Of a stretch of 64,000 nucleotides of DNA, positions 37,401 through 51,351 are shown in pieces. The notes under the pieces are model-generated. The model made no database searches. It worked only from the letters and a program-made list of their open reading frames with translations, and had not been told where the DNA came from. Within the stretch, counting starts at the first letter, position 1. The number at the start of each line of letters is the position of its first letter. The DNA comes from Xestospongia muta (Eukaryota; Porifera; Demospongiae; Haplosclerida; Petrosiidae): NCBI GenBank assembly GCA_963693285.1, contig OY848919.1, positions 8,799,461 through 8,863,460 on the forward strand, written 5' to 3'. The position numbers and the translations under genes are program-made.

Positions 37401-37820
37401 CTCATAAAAAGACAATTACCGACACTTTAGACACTTCCTTCCTCATTTTGGCAATGCCAAGCCCACTCAATTTTTTATTAGGAAATTAGAATCCACGTAT
37501 CAAAATATGAAATATTATCTTTTTCTATAGGTTGACGCCAGACTCTGAGGGTGGAGTACGAAGACTAAACACTAGAAGTGACAGCTACTGTGAGAGTTGG
37601 TGGAGGAAGATGGCTAGGAAGTACTAGAGCACTCATTTGTATGGTAGAATTAGAACAATAATTATTTTGATATTCTATGACCACACCCTCTACTGTATGA
37701 TAATTACTGTTAGCAAGTTATGTTTGTCAATATATAACGAGAAATAGTTATCAATATTCCTAATATCAGGTGTTTTTCTACATACTACGTTCTGAGAGAC
37801 AGTTTCACACACAATCTTCC

Positions 37821-37825
<5 letters not shown>

Positions 37826-37882
<57 letters not shown>
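37826..37882. repeat. (TC)n microsatellite
   Basis: A run of about 28 TC units; the Arg-Glu reading frame on the other strand is an artefact of it. Confidence 0.95.
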
Positions 37883-37885
<3 letters not shown>

Positions 37886-39007
37886 GTAAGTTACCCTCAT
37901 CATTTACTCCAGTTGCTAAGAGATCAAAGGAGGTCCTCCTGGAGTGCCTTGTATACATGATGTGTTAAGGTTTCTTATTAGTAACTTAAGAGACAAATAA
38001 GTCTTATAGTATATGTAGTGTGTAGGAGACAGTATTTGATGTACTATTATTTATACAATGAATGTCTACTATGATATTTGTAATTATACAAGTCTTTGTA
38101 ATTGAAATGCTTTTATTAATTTGTCTTATACCTGGGTTTATTACTATTGCAATTATAATTGCACATTTAATTACATTTTTGTTAATTGTATTGATACATG
38201 ATAATTATAATAATAATATAATTATGTACAGTATATGATACATTGTCTCTATCAATTTATTATAGGAACAATTCAGATTGTTTTGTTTCTATTGGACTGG
38301 ACCTAGTTACCATCAAAGTAGAGTGTGGTAGGCGGAGTTTAGGAAAAGTCAATTCACTGAGACTCATTCTTTAAAATTTACTATGTCATCATTTACTAAT
38401 GGTATGTTATATTATTACAGAGGCAATCATTATCAATGTACATGTATCAGAAATGCATATAATGAAGGAGGGACATAACATGTTTAACTGCATACAAATT
38501 ACTCCTGTTTTAAGTATAGACACTTACATTGTACTAAGGAAGATAAACATCTAGAAGTAATGTTACTCACAACTACATGTCAATACAGATGCATACTATG
38601 AACATTATGTACTCTACTTTTGTCAAAGTAGATTATTATCAAAAATATGTGCAATCTAATATTTGGTCTGTTAAAAAATGAGCAGACTTATGGAAATAGT
38701 TTACCATAAAGTCCCAGATGTTTAAGTAGATACGATGAGATATATATTTATATTTACCAAGCAAAAGTAGATAAGACTATTCAATATTCAACAGCTAGTA
38801 TAACCATCTTCATTAGTGGCTAGATGTTCCTCACAAGTAGAGAACAATAAATACTGTTGACCTAAGTGTCTCCAGTTTGACAATTGTGTTTCTTTGATGA
38901 TACCTAGTAAAACATGGCATCTGTGCCCACACATATTAGAATGCATTTGTAGAGATAGATATGCACCAGGGAGAATTCCTTTGTAGTGTTGAGTGAGTTG
39001 TTCTCTT

Positions 39008-39275
39008 GGTTGATATGCCAAGGAATTATTGTTACATTACATTGTTGCAAACATACTAAACGAAACACAATATATTATTAATTATGGTCTTATGAAAACA
39101 GTTGTAACATATCTTGTAATAGGTTGCTGTATTGTGTCATGGTTGATATGCCAAGGAATTATTGTTACATTACATTGTTGCAAACAAACTAAACGAAACA
39201 CAATATATTATTAATTATGGTCTTATGAAAACAGTTGTAACATATCTTGTTATGATAGTTGTAATAGGTTGATGT
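39008..39275. repeat. 133-bp tandem duplication
   Basis: Two near-identical copies start at 39,008 and 39,141 (GGTTGATATGCCAAGGAATT). The second carries a small insertion near its end (TTATGATAG) and ends in a partial third start. Confidence 0.85.
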
Positions 39276-42200
39276 GTTGTGTCATGGTCAACCAATTAAT
39301 CCTGATGGCAATGTCAGGATTCTCTTCAATAATATCATTACTATAAAAGAAGCAACAAAATAACCATCTACAAACACTTAGGACTAACTAATTAAATATG
39401 TTAAGAACAAACACAAAATTAGACAACTAATTCAGTATAATTATGTCCATTATCAACAGCTTCAACTGGTAATTGGAGATCCTCTTCATTGATATAATAT
39501 ATGATAACGAACAGATCAACAAATGGTGTCACAATAATTATGATAAAGATCATTCCCTGTAATGAGATACCAGTAATTTAAAATAAATGTTTAGCAGTTG
39601 TAGGTGTATAGCTGATACTATAGGCTAATGCTTTGCTGGTTATTAATGATTCATGACAAACTCTCATTGGTTAGTCGTAGTTGAATGACAAATTTTATGA
39701 AAACATACAATTAGGAAGTATCTGCTTTTTTCAATCTACTATCAATGAATACCTTAAGCTTTGGTCATCTGCTGGATAAAAAATATAGATCTCTATATAA
39801 TCTAAAAGCTAAGTTTTCACTTTGATATTTGTCATCCAAATGTAGCTATTTTATAGTTAATACTTTTTTTGTCATTGGAACTTACTTAAGTATATATTTA
39901 TAACATTTTCTCATTAAGTTCAAGTTTCCTTTGTAACTATTAATCATAAAGTTTACTGTGCTAGTGTATATACCACAATATATCCTAACTTGTGCACCAA
40001 CACTAATAGCAAACTGTTATATTACACAACAATGCTAATAGTAAACTGTTATGTGAGTTATTGTGTACTATTAAACTAACCATGTTGTACAGTAGTTCTC
40101 AGAAGTTGAGTAGTTATCAGCTGCTATATTCTCTCTGGCAGTTGCTGCATAACAATACAATAGATAATAATATTATCCTGCAGATGCTACAGTAGTTTTA
40201 CCTTACTTTATTAAAAGTAAAGATGTAAATACAGAGTTGCTGCAGTTACTTTTCTGATCTTGTACCCAGAAGTTACTTGATCACCTTCAACTGAGCATTA
40301 AGGAAAAGTTTACTTTTATAGAGTGTTGTTATTATGGCTTCTTTCTAGTAACCATGCCAATGCTATTGAATGAGGATATTAAACCTTATGACAGTGTATT
40401 CATCCGTATATGAATAGTGTGTGTTACAAATAATGTCTACAATTCATAAAGTGATTATTAAGCATAAAAGATATAGTAAACCCTGTTGACTTTACCAGTG
40501 TTGACAGTAAAGTAATCATTAAAAGTGCTCATGTAGTAAGTATTCTCTTATAATGTCTTCTTACTTCATTTATATAGTACTCAATGTCAAGGGCTTGTTA
40601 TGTACAAATTTTGTTATCATTGCTTGTGCCATTTGAAGTCTTGAGAATCAAAGACTTTCGAAAGCGTAAGTTACTATGAACTTTGTAGTGACTTAATTCT
40701 ATTTATAGTAACAAAATGACTTCCATAATAATATCTATAAATTAACTTTTATTTTGTGTAAAAACTAATAGACTTTTTTGTCTGGCAGCTTACGACTGTT
40801 CCATCATCACCCACTGAAATAATTCAAATTGAAGTCTGATCATGAAACTTTTGAAAAAAAACAAGTAGGTACTTAAATATCTCTGACCACACCTCTGTTG
40901 TGTTTCTATCATCACTATGTTACTATAGATGTATACATAATTGGTTAAATAAATTGTATGACTTTAAATACCACAGAATCTAGTGGTTTGTCTTTTATAG
41001 TTTTCTGTTGTTATAATTACAAACCTCCATTACTTGCCTTTACTAATAAACAATGACAGTAGTTATTCATTCCTGTTGCTAGGTTACTAACAGTTATTAA
41101 TTTTGTTGCTAGGTTACTTGGCATACTGAAGTCAGTTTAAGAGATGTGATAAGCAAACATCAATATAATCCAAATCTTACTTTGAAAGAAAAGAAATGAG
41201 ATATTTTAAAAGTGAGTTTTCAATTGTTTGGAATGAAATTATGTCCTTAAGCTCAATCATTATGTAAATAATAATTACTAAAATAACATAACTAAAGATT
41301 ATGTCCTGTAATTCTGTAATTAGATAGTTGTTCCTTTATGAAAGTGTCAATAATACAACTAAAACAATCCGCTATTTGATTAAAAAAAATTTTCTGAATA
41401 CAGTTTTTTACAGTGAAATAAACAATTCCCATTATCATTAAAAATTGGTGGAGCCTATACAGTTATTGTGTAAAGTAATAATGATACAATTCATTAGTTG
41501 CTATGGTAACTATGTCGTATGTATCTTGTGTATAAACCATAATTATAGTGCCAATTTAAGTAGTTCATTTTGTTAATAATAGTGTCTATACATAATTAAT
41601 ACACTGACATCACTTATAGAGTCAATCAGTGCTAACATTTACACTTCAGTGTTGCTCACTTGTACTCACCAGTATCACATTTTACTTTGAAAGAGTATTT
41701 TTTGTTGTCTACATTTAATAATTTATCCTCCTATTTATTATTGGAGTTGTGGTAATACTTAAAGGTTGAGACCTTAAACAGTATATTATTAAAAGCAATT
41801 GCAAAGGGATAGTCAAATTGACAGTTTTTATTTGTTAGATAAGTAAATTCATTTGTATGATGTTATGCTTGTCATGTTAGTTTTAACATAGAACATTAAT
41901 TCCGTAATGTTTTATGTTACAGTTCTCAACAATGATCTTGCAGTAAACAGCTACTATTATCATATCATCTAAAAGATTTATTTATGGATGACTATAGGAG
42001 TAGGTTAATGAAGCATGGATACATGAATGAACGAATGGATAGATGGATGAATGATGGATGGATGGCTAAATGAAGGGAGGTGAGTCATATATACTGACTG
42101 AGTTCAAAGTGTTTTCTACTTGAACAGACTATACATGTAATAATATAATGATTAATTAGTGTGGTTTATATTGTCATGTAACTATAATAATTCTCTTTAT

Positions 42201-43404
42201 CTAGAAATCTAACTATGGGTTGTAGTATTTAGTACTCAATTGTTATGTTCTTACCAGTTGTGAGAGATATCCTGGTGTGTGTATCTATATCAACGTCTCT
42301 ACTCCCAGTGGTATCTACGAGACAATCAATTATTTATTATAAGCTTTTGTTCAAAAAGTTAGAACATTAATGTTGTCTTAATCTTGTCATGTGAGTTAGT
42401 ACTGTTCTGTCCACAATTTAATATTCCTTTTATTCATTTATCATTTTGTTGTCATGTTTCAAAATTTGATTGAGACCATCTTTTGTAATTTTTACAATTG
42501 AATACAGTAAGTACATATTCAGCAAACAATATTATAATTTCTCTATACAATACAAGAATTCCTTTTATAAACAAAAGTTAATTGTTTGGTTGCTAGGCAA
42601 CTGCTTTTGATTGACAATGATCTTTAAATCTGCAACTATTGACATAAAACTCTTCAGAGACCTAGAAAAAAAATTATCATAATTTTGTGTATATTATATT
42701 ATTTTATCAGAAGAAGTGATATAAGCGGAATTTCAATTAATACAACGTCATCAACCTAACTTGGGGTGTGGTATCGTAGTTGTTGAGTTTTTGGTGAGTC
42801 ATACTGAGGCTTATCATTGTTCTTTACGCCTATCTCTTCTTAGTCTATTTACTGTTACTATTAAAGGTATTTTCAACAATATCTGAACTTTTCTGCAGAG
42901 GCTGGAGAACGCTTTCACTAGTGTTCATTAATAATATGCAAAATACAGACGTCAGTCATGGTAGATTACGAATAACGCCGTTCACTTTATATAGGATTTC
43001 TGGTTTGCGACTTTCCTAGCTTACTGGCGCTCTAGTTGTTTAATAAAATTTCTAAAAATTGAAAAGCATTCTGAATGGTAAAAAAAACATTTTTCTTTAG
43101 CTCATTAGTAGCCAGAGTTATAGCACTGAGTTATAACAGTGTTCCAGTATATATCACTTATATACTGTGTATTAGGAGAAGAACTGATCTTAGAACAACG
43201 TAGGAAACTAACGTCTCTCTCCATGGACTGTGTGTCCTACTAGAATATGCAGATAAGCGTTATTGGGATACTGAACAATTGTTATTTTTTATAAACCTGC
43301 GAATGAGCTTCACCCTAATTACACATTGTGAGCATGCGCAGATTGTACGAGCTCCACTCTTTTTCGTCCACTTTGCAACTCTGTTGAAGTTAGCAGTACA
43401 TTCG

Positions 43405-43505
43405 TGCAGCAGCACATTCCTCAGGTACTAGATAACCACCCCTTATTAAATATTTGTGGTTTCAAGTATTTTTGATAGGGTGGAGCTGCAGTTGCTGTTT
43501 TGCTG
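43405..43505. repeat. inverted copy of the 27.04-27.13 kb gene-start sequence
   Basis: Read on the minus strand, it gives CAGCAACTGCAGCTCCACC...ACCACAAATATTTAATAAG...GTTATCTAGTACCTGAGGAA, closely matching the plus strand at 27,045-27,125. No Death-domain exon follows on the minus strand. Confidence 0.65.
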
Positions 43506-43939
43506 TATACTGAAACTTACAACAACGATCATAAGAAAGAACGTTCCATCCATTTAGTTAATATACTATAAATGATAGCCAATTAATTCCTTTCAAAATA
43601 CTTTGTTTAATAAATTGTAATAAATTACTTTTTATATTTTAAGAACAAAATTTTTAGCACGAAATTGTTAGCATAAATAATCAATAAAACTAGCACCACG
43701 GTCACTGGCCTCCAGCAAAACTTGTCCTTAATTCCTTATACTAGATTGTTTTGCAAACAAGTCTAAAAAAGTTAGGTTATTATAAATATTTACATGAATT
43801 TTATTAATGAATTGAAACAGGTAGTTTAAGTTCACCTCACAGTGACAAGTTTAACACTCTTATATACAAATATAAAATCATAATGGTTTGTCATATACAG
43901 ATGACACCACCATTCAATGTGATTTCTTAATATACATCT

Positions 43940-45190
43940 TACAACAGTTTACATTCGAAGTCATAATAACCAGCATTAAAAGCAAATGTACTAAAAAATG
44001 AACAAATGGTCTTATTGCTGGGCGAGGAAGACACGCCCATATCAAATCAACTGACAGTAGTATTTTCACTAACTTGATAGACTTGAATATCATATTGTCA
44101 TTTACATTTGTACTCTCAATAGCCAGCAATAAGAGGAAATGTACTAAAAAATGAACAAACGGTCTTATTGCTGGGCGAGGAAGACATACCTACATCAAAT
44201 CAGCTGATGATAGTGTTTGCACTAACTTAACACACTTGAATATCATGTTGTCATTTACATCTGTACTCTCAATAGCCAGCAATAAGAGGAAATGTACTAA
44301 AAAATGAACAAATGATCTTATTGCTGGGCGAGGAAGACACGCCCACATCAAATCAACTGACGATAGTCTTTGCACTAACTTTGACACACTTGAATATCAT
44401 GTTGTCATTTACATCTGTACTCTCAATAGCCAGCAATAAGAACAAACGTACTAAAAAATGAATAAATGGTCTTATTGCTGGGCGAGGAAGACACACCCAC
44501 ATCAAAACAACTGACGATAGTATTTATACTAACTTGAGACACTTGAATATCATATTGTCATTTACATTCAAAGTCTCAATAGCCAGCAATAAGAGGAAAT
44601 GTACTAAAAAACGAACAAATGATCTTATTGCTGGGCGAGGAAGACACGCCCACATCAAATCAACTGACGATAGTATTTATACTAACTTTGACACACTTGA
44701 ATATCATGTTGTCATTTACATCTGTACTCTCAATAGCCAGCAATAAGAACAAATGTACTAAAAATGAACAAATGGTCTTATTGCTGGCCGAGGAAGTCTT
44801 ATTGCTGGGTGAGGAAGACACACCCACATCAAAACAACTGACGATAGTATTTGTACTAACTTGACACACGTGAATATCATATTGTCATTTAGATCTGAAG
44901 TCTTAATAGCCAGCAATAAGAGGAAATGTACTAAAAATGAACAAACAGTCTTATTGCTGGGCAAGGAAGACACACCCACAACAAAACAACTAACGATAGT
45001 ATTTGTACTAACTTGAGACACTTGAATATTATATTGTAATTTACATCTGTACTCTCAATAGCCAGCAATAAGAGGAAATGTACTAAAAAATGAACAAATG
45101 GTGTTATTGCTGGGTGAGGAAGACACACCCACATCAAAACAACTGACGATAGTATTTGTACTACCTTGACACACTTGAATATCATATTGT
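43940..45190. repeat. tandem satellite with a roughly 153-bp unit, about eight copies
   Basis: The core CTTATTGCTGGGCGAGGAAG starts at about 44,011, 44,163, 44,317, 44,471, 44,624, 44,777 and 44,950, with a further diverged unit at 45,103, so the spacing is 151-154 bp. One extra partial core at 44,799 marks a local 22-bp duplication. Units share ACTAAAAAATGAACAAA, AACTGACGATAGTATTT and CTCTCAATAGCCAGCAATAA. The length is a multiple of three, so long spurious open frames arise on both strands. Confidence 0.9.
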
Positions 45191-45199
45191 GATGATGAC

Positions 45200-46010
45200 A
45201 GTGTTGTTTATATTAACAATTAGATATATGTTGGAGAAGAGTACACAAAAATACTATTAATTTCAGTGGTTGGACAAAAGGAAGACCATATATCAGAATT
45301 GTGGCGGAAGAAAATATCCTACTACTCAGATGAAACATCCCATCATTTGTAAGCTATATATTGTGGACAATAATGCCATAATAAAGCCTACAGATGCATA
45401 CCTTGCAATGAATGTCTAATGACTGTTAGCACAAATGTTGCTTCACTACCTGATGTACAGATACTAGGCATTTCTCGAAACACATATTCAAGTAAAAAAT
45501 CAAACCAGCCATTGTTGCTACAAGAGTAAGTTATAAGCAATGTAATCAATCTGATATTATATCTAATAGGACAATTACAATTGAAAATACTACCAAACAT
45601 GATTACACCTCAAGAACTTACAGATTACTTGTAATAGCTGTTAGTACTGATTACAATGAAAGTTTCCATTTAATCCTGTCGCTGTGTAGGTTCATCATGG
45701 ACGTCCAACATCTGTAGATACAGGTCACTGTAAGTTATTATACAGCTATAAGTTACCTATATTAAAACAAAAACAATAGACATAGCATTAGTGAAAACAC
45801 CTGGTGGATAGTGGATTGAATATGATGACAATAACATAATTACTAACTATGACTACAACAAAAATATAGACTATATTTCTGTGAGTAAACCTAATGAAAA
45901 CAATACATCATTATGATTGCCTCTTAGAGGAATGTATGTCTAGCTATATACAAGTTATATGAGTTGGAGGTTAGTATGAAATTATTTCATATCACATAAT
46001 ACATATTGTA
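45200..46010. other. intergenic, no gene recognised
   Basis: Nothing supported; short frames without family resemblance or splice context. Confidence 0.4.
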
Positions 46011-46020
46011 ATTAATTATA

Positions 46021-46795
46021 GTAACTGATCCTGTTCCTATTAATAAATCACGTCAACTATCTTTGTTTTAATCAACAGTTGAAGAGGAAGGTGAGTTTTT
46101 GATGTATCAACTACTTTGTATTAGTGTTTATTGTTTTTTTCTTCCTTAATTTCCTTCTGAAGTAATTGTTACATTAATTCTTTTTATTTAGTATGTGGTG
46201 TAAATGACGTAATTACCTCCTTCCCTTACAAAGCTTGTGAAGAGTCTAGAGATCATAAAGAGACTCATACTTCTAAGCTAGGTGAAGAGTAATATAACAG
46301 TAATGACAGCCTAATATGTGAAGGTAACAGTAATGACAGCCTAATATGTGAAGGCAGTCTTAAATTCTTTGCAAAAAATTGTGCAGTCTTTGAATAATTA
46401 TTAACAGTATATAATAACTATATACCCATGTGTTTAATGTGTCTAATAATGTAGTTATCACTCTTTCATATATAACACTCTTTTGAACTATAAAGCAACT
46501 AAGACAGCTTTAGTTCAATCTACAGATCATATTGTTAGATCATGTATTGATCCATTTGCTCTGGCAAGGATATTATTTTAAAAACAAATTATTTCAGAAG
46601 ATTGTTACAAGAGAGTAAGAGACAGGACCTATGGAATTATGAATGAGGAGCATCTTGAAACCATTCTTGATGATTTAAGGAGTCGTACTGAGCATGATCC
46701 TAATGTCTTGATGATTTTGGTATCTATTTTGAGAGATGATTTCAGTCGAAAAGACTTAGCTGATGAAATCATGTCAAAATTAAGTGAGGTATGTT
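46021..46795 (+). pseudogene. decayed C-terminal exons and CARD-like exon of a Roc-COR copy
   Basis: 46,021-46,090 reads TDPVPINKSRQLSLF, stop, VEEEG, matching the end of the Cys-rich part of the intact plus-strand gene (SPIDKKRQLPWL). About 46,195-46,292 matches the terminal exon and ends in HTSKLGEE and a stop. About 46,495-46,790 is a CARD-like module (STDHIVRSCIDPFALARILF, stop, KQIISED, then RVRDR, HLETILDDLRSR, LADEIMSKLS) with one stop and a GT donor after it. A 30-bp tandem duplication lies at 46,293-46,352. Confidence 0.75.
46293..46352. repeat. 30-bp tandem duplication
   Basis: Two copies of a unit containing AACAGTAATGACAGCC and TAATATGTGAAGG, directly after the relic terminal exon. 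Confidence 0.8.
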
Positions 46796-46799
46796 AAAT

Positions 46800-48285
46800 G
46801 TTTTAGTAAATAAGCAAATTATTCACTCTTCATATCAGATTTAGCTGCAAGTACATAGAAGCTGAGTAAACACTAATTCTAAACTCTATATTCATTTTAG
46901 AACAATATAGCAATGTTAATTAAAAACTTTTTTGTTTTTGGTGATTTTTTCTTGTTATTTTTTAGCAGTATTAAAAAGGAATTAGTAAATGATCAAAAGT
47001 GAACTGTGTATACAGCTTTTCCATACTTAGTTTTCATAAACCTTCCATTACAGTATTTCTCTTCAGTTCTATTAAATACTATTTTCTATTATTGTCCTAA
47101 CTCACTATGAGACATGCAGTGAGTGTGTATATGATAGTTGTGAGTTGTGGAGTGAGTGGTGACATAAGTAAATATAAAACCTAATAAGGGAGCTTGAGCA
47201 GATGGGAGACAGAGTTTTACAAGAGATTGCCAGGTATGGTCTATATTAACTAGTGAATAATATGTTAAGTCACTTTTAACACACACTATGGACTAGTACA
47301 AATGGACATGGAGTACACACTTGTTACTATTAAGACTGTTGTATTACATGTATCATCTTGTTGAACTGAACATAACTACTATTTACTAGAGCTATTTATA
47401 TTACTTTGCATATTTAATATATTTCACCAAAACAATTAAGCTTGGGACAATGTAGGAAACTGACATTCGTCTCCACTGGGTACAATCTCTTATGCTCCAG
47501 TGAAGTTTGCAGCACATTTGTACAACAGCTTATATGGATATTAAAACTATGGTATGTGTTGCTGCATTCAGTGTGTATTCTTATTTGAATATGCTACAAG
47601 AAAATCCGACTTATTTTGAATATGAGGCTTTATTGGAAAGAAATCTGAAGGTCTGTGGTTTGTTAGAACATGTAAGAAGAATCAAACAACCTAAAAGTTT
47701 TTAGAAGATTTGAAATATATTTTCAATATGTTACTTTAATTTGGATGATAGAGTTTTTGTTTTGTCTATTATATCTGTCTCAGTCCCACTATTGTCAGCT
47801 TAGCATTGCAAGTCATTTGCAATGTTAGTTAAATCATTGCTATCTGATAAAACATCATTGTTATTTGCAATATCAGATAAGTCATTGCCAGCTTTATCAT
47901 TTGCAGAAATTACCATTTTATGTATTAAAGAAAATAAAATTGAATACAATGTTTTGTGTTGTAAAACTCAAAGTTAGATTTAAAGCACATTGCTGGGATT
48001 TTATTGTTTGTCTTGTTTTTCATTTCTCAACCAAACTCAACATGATTTATTAGTGTAACAATAGTAACAGTGAAAAGTTTCTAAAGAATGCTTTAGTATT
48101 ATAGTAATTTATAATTCATCACCTGAAGAAAATACACTCATATCACAGTCCAGATGCTTAGGTAACAATAGCAAACATTACTTACGTTGTATGTAGTATA
48201 GTCTGCTGAAACATTAAACAGATCTATGAATATTTAACCTTGAACAAGTTATTCAATTCTTATTTTGTAGGATGTGAGACTAAGC
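46800..48285. other. intergenic with dispersed repeats
   Basis: No gene supported. Holds the second copy of the 24.85-25.08 kb repeat (47,065-47,300) and a copy of the 34.1-kb family (47,325-47,470). A 65-codon frame at 47,507-47,704 has no recognisable features. Confidence 0.45.
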
Positions 48286-48291
48286 AATTAC

Positions 48292-49064
48292 CAGTTCTTT
48301 TTTCTTTTTGACCATACATTTGTGTTGACAAATCTCCAACTGCAACATCTAGATGCTCAGCAACAAAAGTACTAATACTGTTGTTTTTATCATAAGGCTG
48401 AGACATAATTTGACATTTTACAGATTTTTGCCAACTTGAATTGGACCTTGCATAAGGACATGTGAAACACTGGTTTTAACTGTTCTACATTTTTTGATGG
48501 CTTCATGAAAATATCTTTGATCTAATACAGAGACAAAATTATAATCAATCAAGTTTGTATAATGCAGTTTCTTTGTTATATAAAAGCTCAACTATGTATC
48601 TTAACCTATATGTTAAAATGTTCTATATGATTATATGTGATTCACCTGTGTGAATTAATAGTATGATGCATCAGCACATCAAATAAAGACACCAACATTG
48701 CTATATATGCCATTTGCAACAAGAGTATTTCATACAGTACCATTGATGAGGTTATTCAAAATTTATACCATCTTTCAATATTTATGACAATCATACAGAT
48801 AAAACGACTTTTTTCTGTATCTTTACCAAGCACCAATGACTAACACAACATGTATCACTACAAATATTTTAAGATGTGGTTTCAAAGCTCATATAGTGTG
48901 CTCAGTTTTGCGACATGCTATATGAGAATCTTAACCAAATGTATACCCATTATGCAATATATTGCATATAGTACTCATAACAGTAATTTGTCTATTAGAT
49001 AATGAAAATCATGGAAATATGAAATTCTAACCTATTATGACTGGACTTTTTAGATCATGCACCT
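48292..49064 (-). pseudogene. relic of a related P-loop GTPase gene, two exons
   Basis: Exon 1, about 49,029-49,064, has good borders and reads VHDLKSPVII, like the small linker exon at 14,874-14,910. The phase-1 join to 48,521 then gives DQRYFHEAIKKCRTVKTSVS followed by a GPIQVGKN remnant of a phosphate-binding loop and a stop. In the next frame the text goes on as SISTFVAEHLDVAVGDLST before a donor at 48,292. The exon is 230 bp, one base short of a multiple of three. The words fit an ankyrin/Roc-type GTPase of a subfamily different from the others here. It is clearly broken. Confidence 0.5.
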
Positions 49065-49069
49065 GCAAA

Positions 49070-51314
49070 CAAAAGATAATCATTGTATTTTCAAACAATG
49101 AATGTAATGGCAATTGTATAGTTAAGTGTTATTAGCAAATTATTAATTAAAATGATTACCTTCTCATTGTGACATAATTATAACATTAAAAAAGCATAAA
49201 TTAACAATGCAAGAAATGTGACCAGAGTTTAATTACAAAATGGCCTGTGCAAGCAATCAACAGAGAATTATGTAATACAACAATTGTCAGGCATTCTTTA
49301 TTCTGAACATTTCTTTGACATTCATAAGCTCAATAAATTAGAACTTGTTTTGTTTGAGCTTAATGATTCATAAATTTACTTAATGTTTCATCTACTGTGA
49401 TAATTCTATGAATACAATCAATTATTTATGGATTAGGATATGGTCAGAACAGGGTTAGCAAGACTATTAACATGTTTCAAACTGTCTGTGGAAAGATTAA
49501 AAGTTCTTTCTTAAGTATTCATAAGTTTCCATTACAGGCCTCATACTATTGGCAATGAAACTATCAATCACAACATTACAGCTGCAAGATTTGTGGATAA
49601 TGAAGTGTAACTAACTCGTGCTTCATTTATACAAAAAATTCTTGTTAATATGACCTTGGTTTTCCTAATATTGAGCATCATTTTGGAGAATTATGATAAG
49701 CTGTTTGCAGTGATTATGTAAGTTTCATTTGACATGAAAAATGGATCCACAGCATTTCTTCTATCAGTGACAACACATACATTATCTTAGCTCCAACAAT
49801 TACTTTACAATTATCTTTAATAATAGGTAAATAATGTATGTATGTTTTACTTTTAACTTTTTAACAATGCATAAACAATATAAAAATACAAACCATTGAT
49901 AAAATATAAATATAAAAGCATAAGTGATATATAGTGTTATCGTTCTTTGAAATAAAACTGATGATGATCCTGCTAGTACACATAACAGTAAGTAGTCTCT
50001 AATTATTCAAATGGTATTAGTCCTGTAAAGTAATAATATACTTCAATAATAAATACAGAATGCAATCAGTACATTAATATACTACTTCTTCAAAGTTACC
50101 TAGCTTATATACTTCCTACTGAAATCATTCTCAATACATTTTTACTATAAATATATTAGGTGAATGTAAAACATTGTGGGGTGAGTGTGAGTGATGTGGA
50201 ATAGTTGGGTAGTAGATAATTGTGTCATTGCACATGTGTAGAGGTAATCATGCATTTTGTTAAGAGCTTCTCATTTTTCTAGTTCCTATGGCTAAAAGAA
50301 AGATTGAATTTGTTGAATTTGATAGTCTAAGTGAAGGTACTACTACATTGTGTCTGCTCTACTGTCTTTCTCCTTTTGCGTTCTCTTTGCCACTGTCTTT
50401 GTTACTCCAACTTTCTTTCTCATCTGTGTCATCTGTGTCCAGACATGTGTTGAAGTGCATTTATTTTTATTATTAACAAATAGAACGTAGACAAAGCGTG
50501 ACAACGTTTAAACAAATAAACAAACAAACCGAATGGTTTGACCAGAACACTCAGGGTGGGCTTGCTCATGTTTGCCAATTAACAATGTTATAATTATGAT
50601 GGATGAAGTCAAAACATATAACATTTGACTTGATTTTGTGATTAACTATAACTAGAAGGAAGCTATTTTCAATGCTAGGACATACCTAAACTATGAACTT
50701 CAGTAAAAGTTTGCAATTGTTTGTCATGTAACTTATTACTTATTTATTATTACTGTTTCCATGGAGTTGTTGTGATAGCAACTGAGAAAGGTTAACCACA
50801 ATACACATGTATAACATGTACTGTATTGTTTGGATATGCTACAGTGATATTACATATAATTGTAAAATGTAAATAATTTTTGTGAGCCATATAGTACAGA
50901 AACTGCAGATGGACATTCCTATTCCTATTTCCAATTTCTTCCATGCACCTTATATTCCAATTAAAGATGCAGTTGATGGGTTCCAATTCCAATATACAAC
51001 CAAAATCAAGACCCAACCCAACAGGAAACATCTCAACGACACTTGATTCTAAGAGATGGCTCTGGTACTGATACTACAAACTCCGTGTTTTAATAATTAA
51101 CAAGAAAAGCCTAGAAATGGCACACATGTCAAAAATGGAATTAGAAACAATAAATTTGAACTCATTAATTGGGTCATTAATTGGAATTTTGTAATACACA
51201 AAAGTGTGTGGAAGACATAGGAAATAGGAATTAGAATTTCCATCTGCGACTTCTGTAATATAGATTAATAATTAATAAAGCCATTAAAAGGCAAGCCAAC
51301 AAATTAGGAGCAAT

Positions 51315-51351
<37 letters not shown>

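Larger units (their letters stand above)
33670..43900. other. long gene-poor stretch
   Basis: About 10 kb with no exon chain that I can support on either strand. It contains dispersed repeat copies at 34,140-34,400 and 43,140-43,400, a (TC)n tract at 37,826-37,882, a 133-bp tandem duplication at 39,008-39,275, and GATGGAT-type low complexity near 42,025-42,070. Short open frames here lack splice context or family resemblance. Confidence 0.5.

Noticed and set aside
37690..37884. Open frame with Arg-Glu repeats
   Set aside because: It is produced by the (TC)n microsatellite on the other strand.
43940..45190. Regularly spaced repeats resembling a CRISPR array, and long open frames on both strands
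   Set aside because: The whole 153-bp unit is repeated, with no unique spacers, and the genome is eukaryotic. The open frames exist only because the unit length is a multiple of three.
50288..50476. Short open frame starting MAKRKIEFVEFDSLSEG
   Set aside because: The start looks protein-like, with a GT after the Gly codon, but no matching acceptor or downstream exon was found, so it is not called as a gene.
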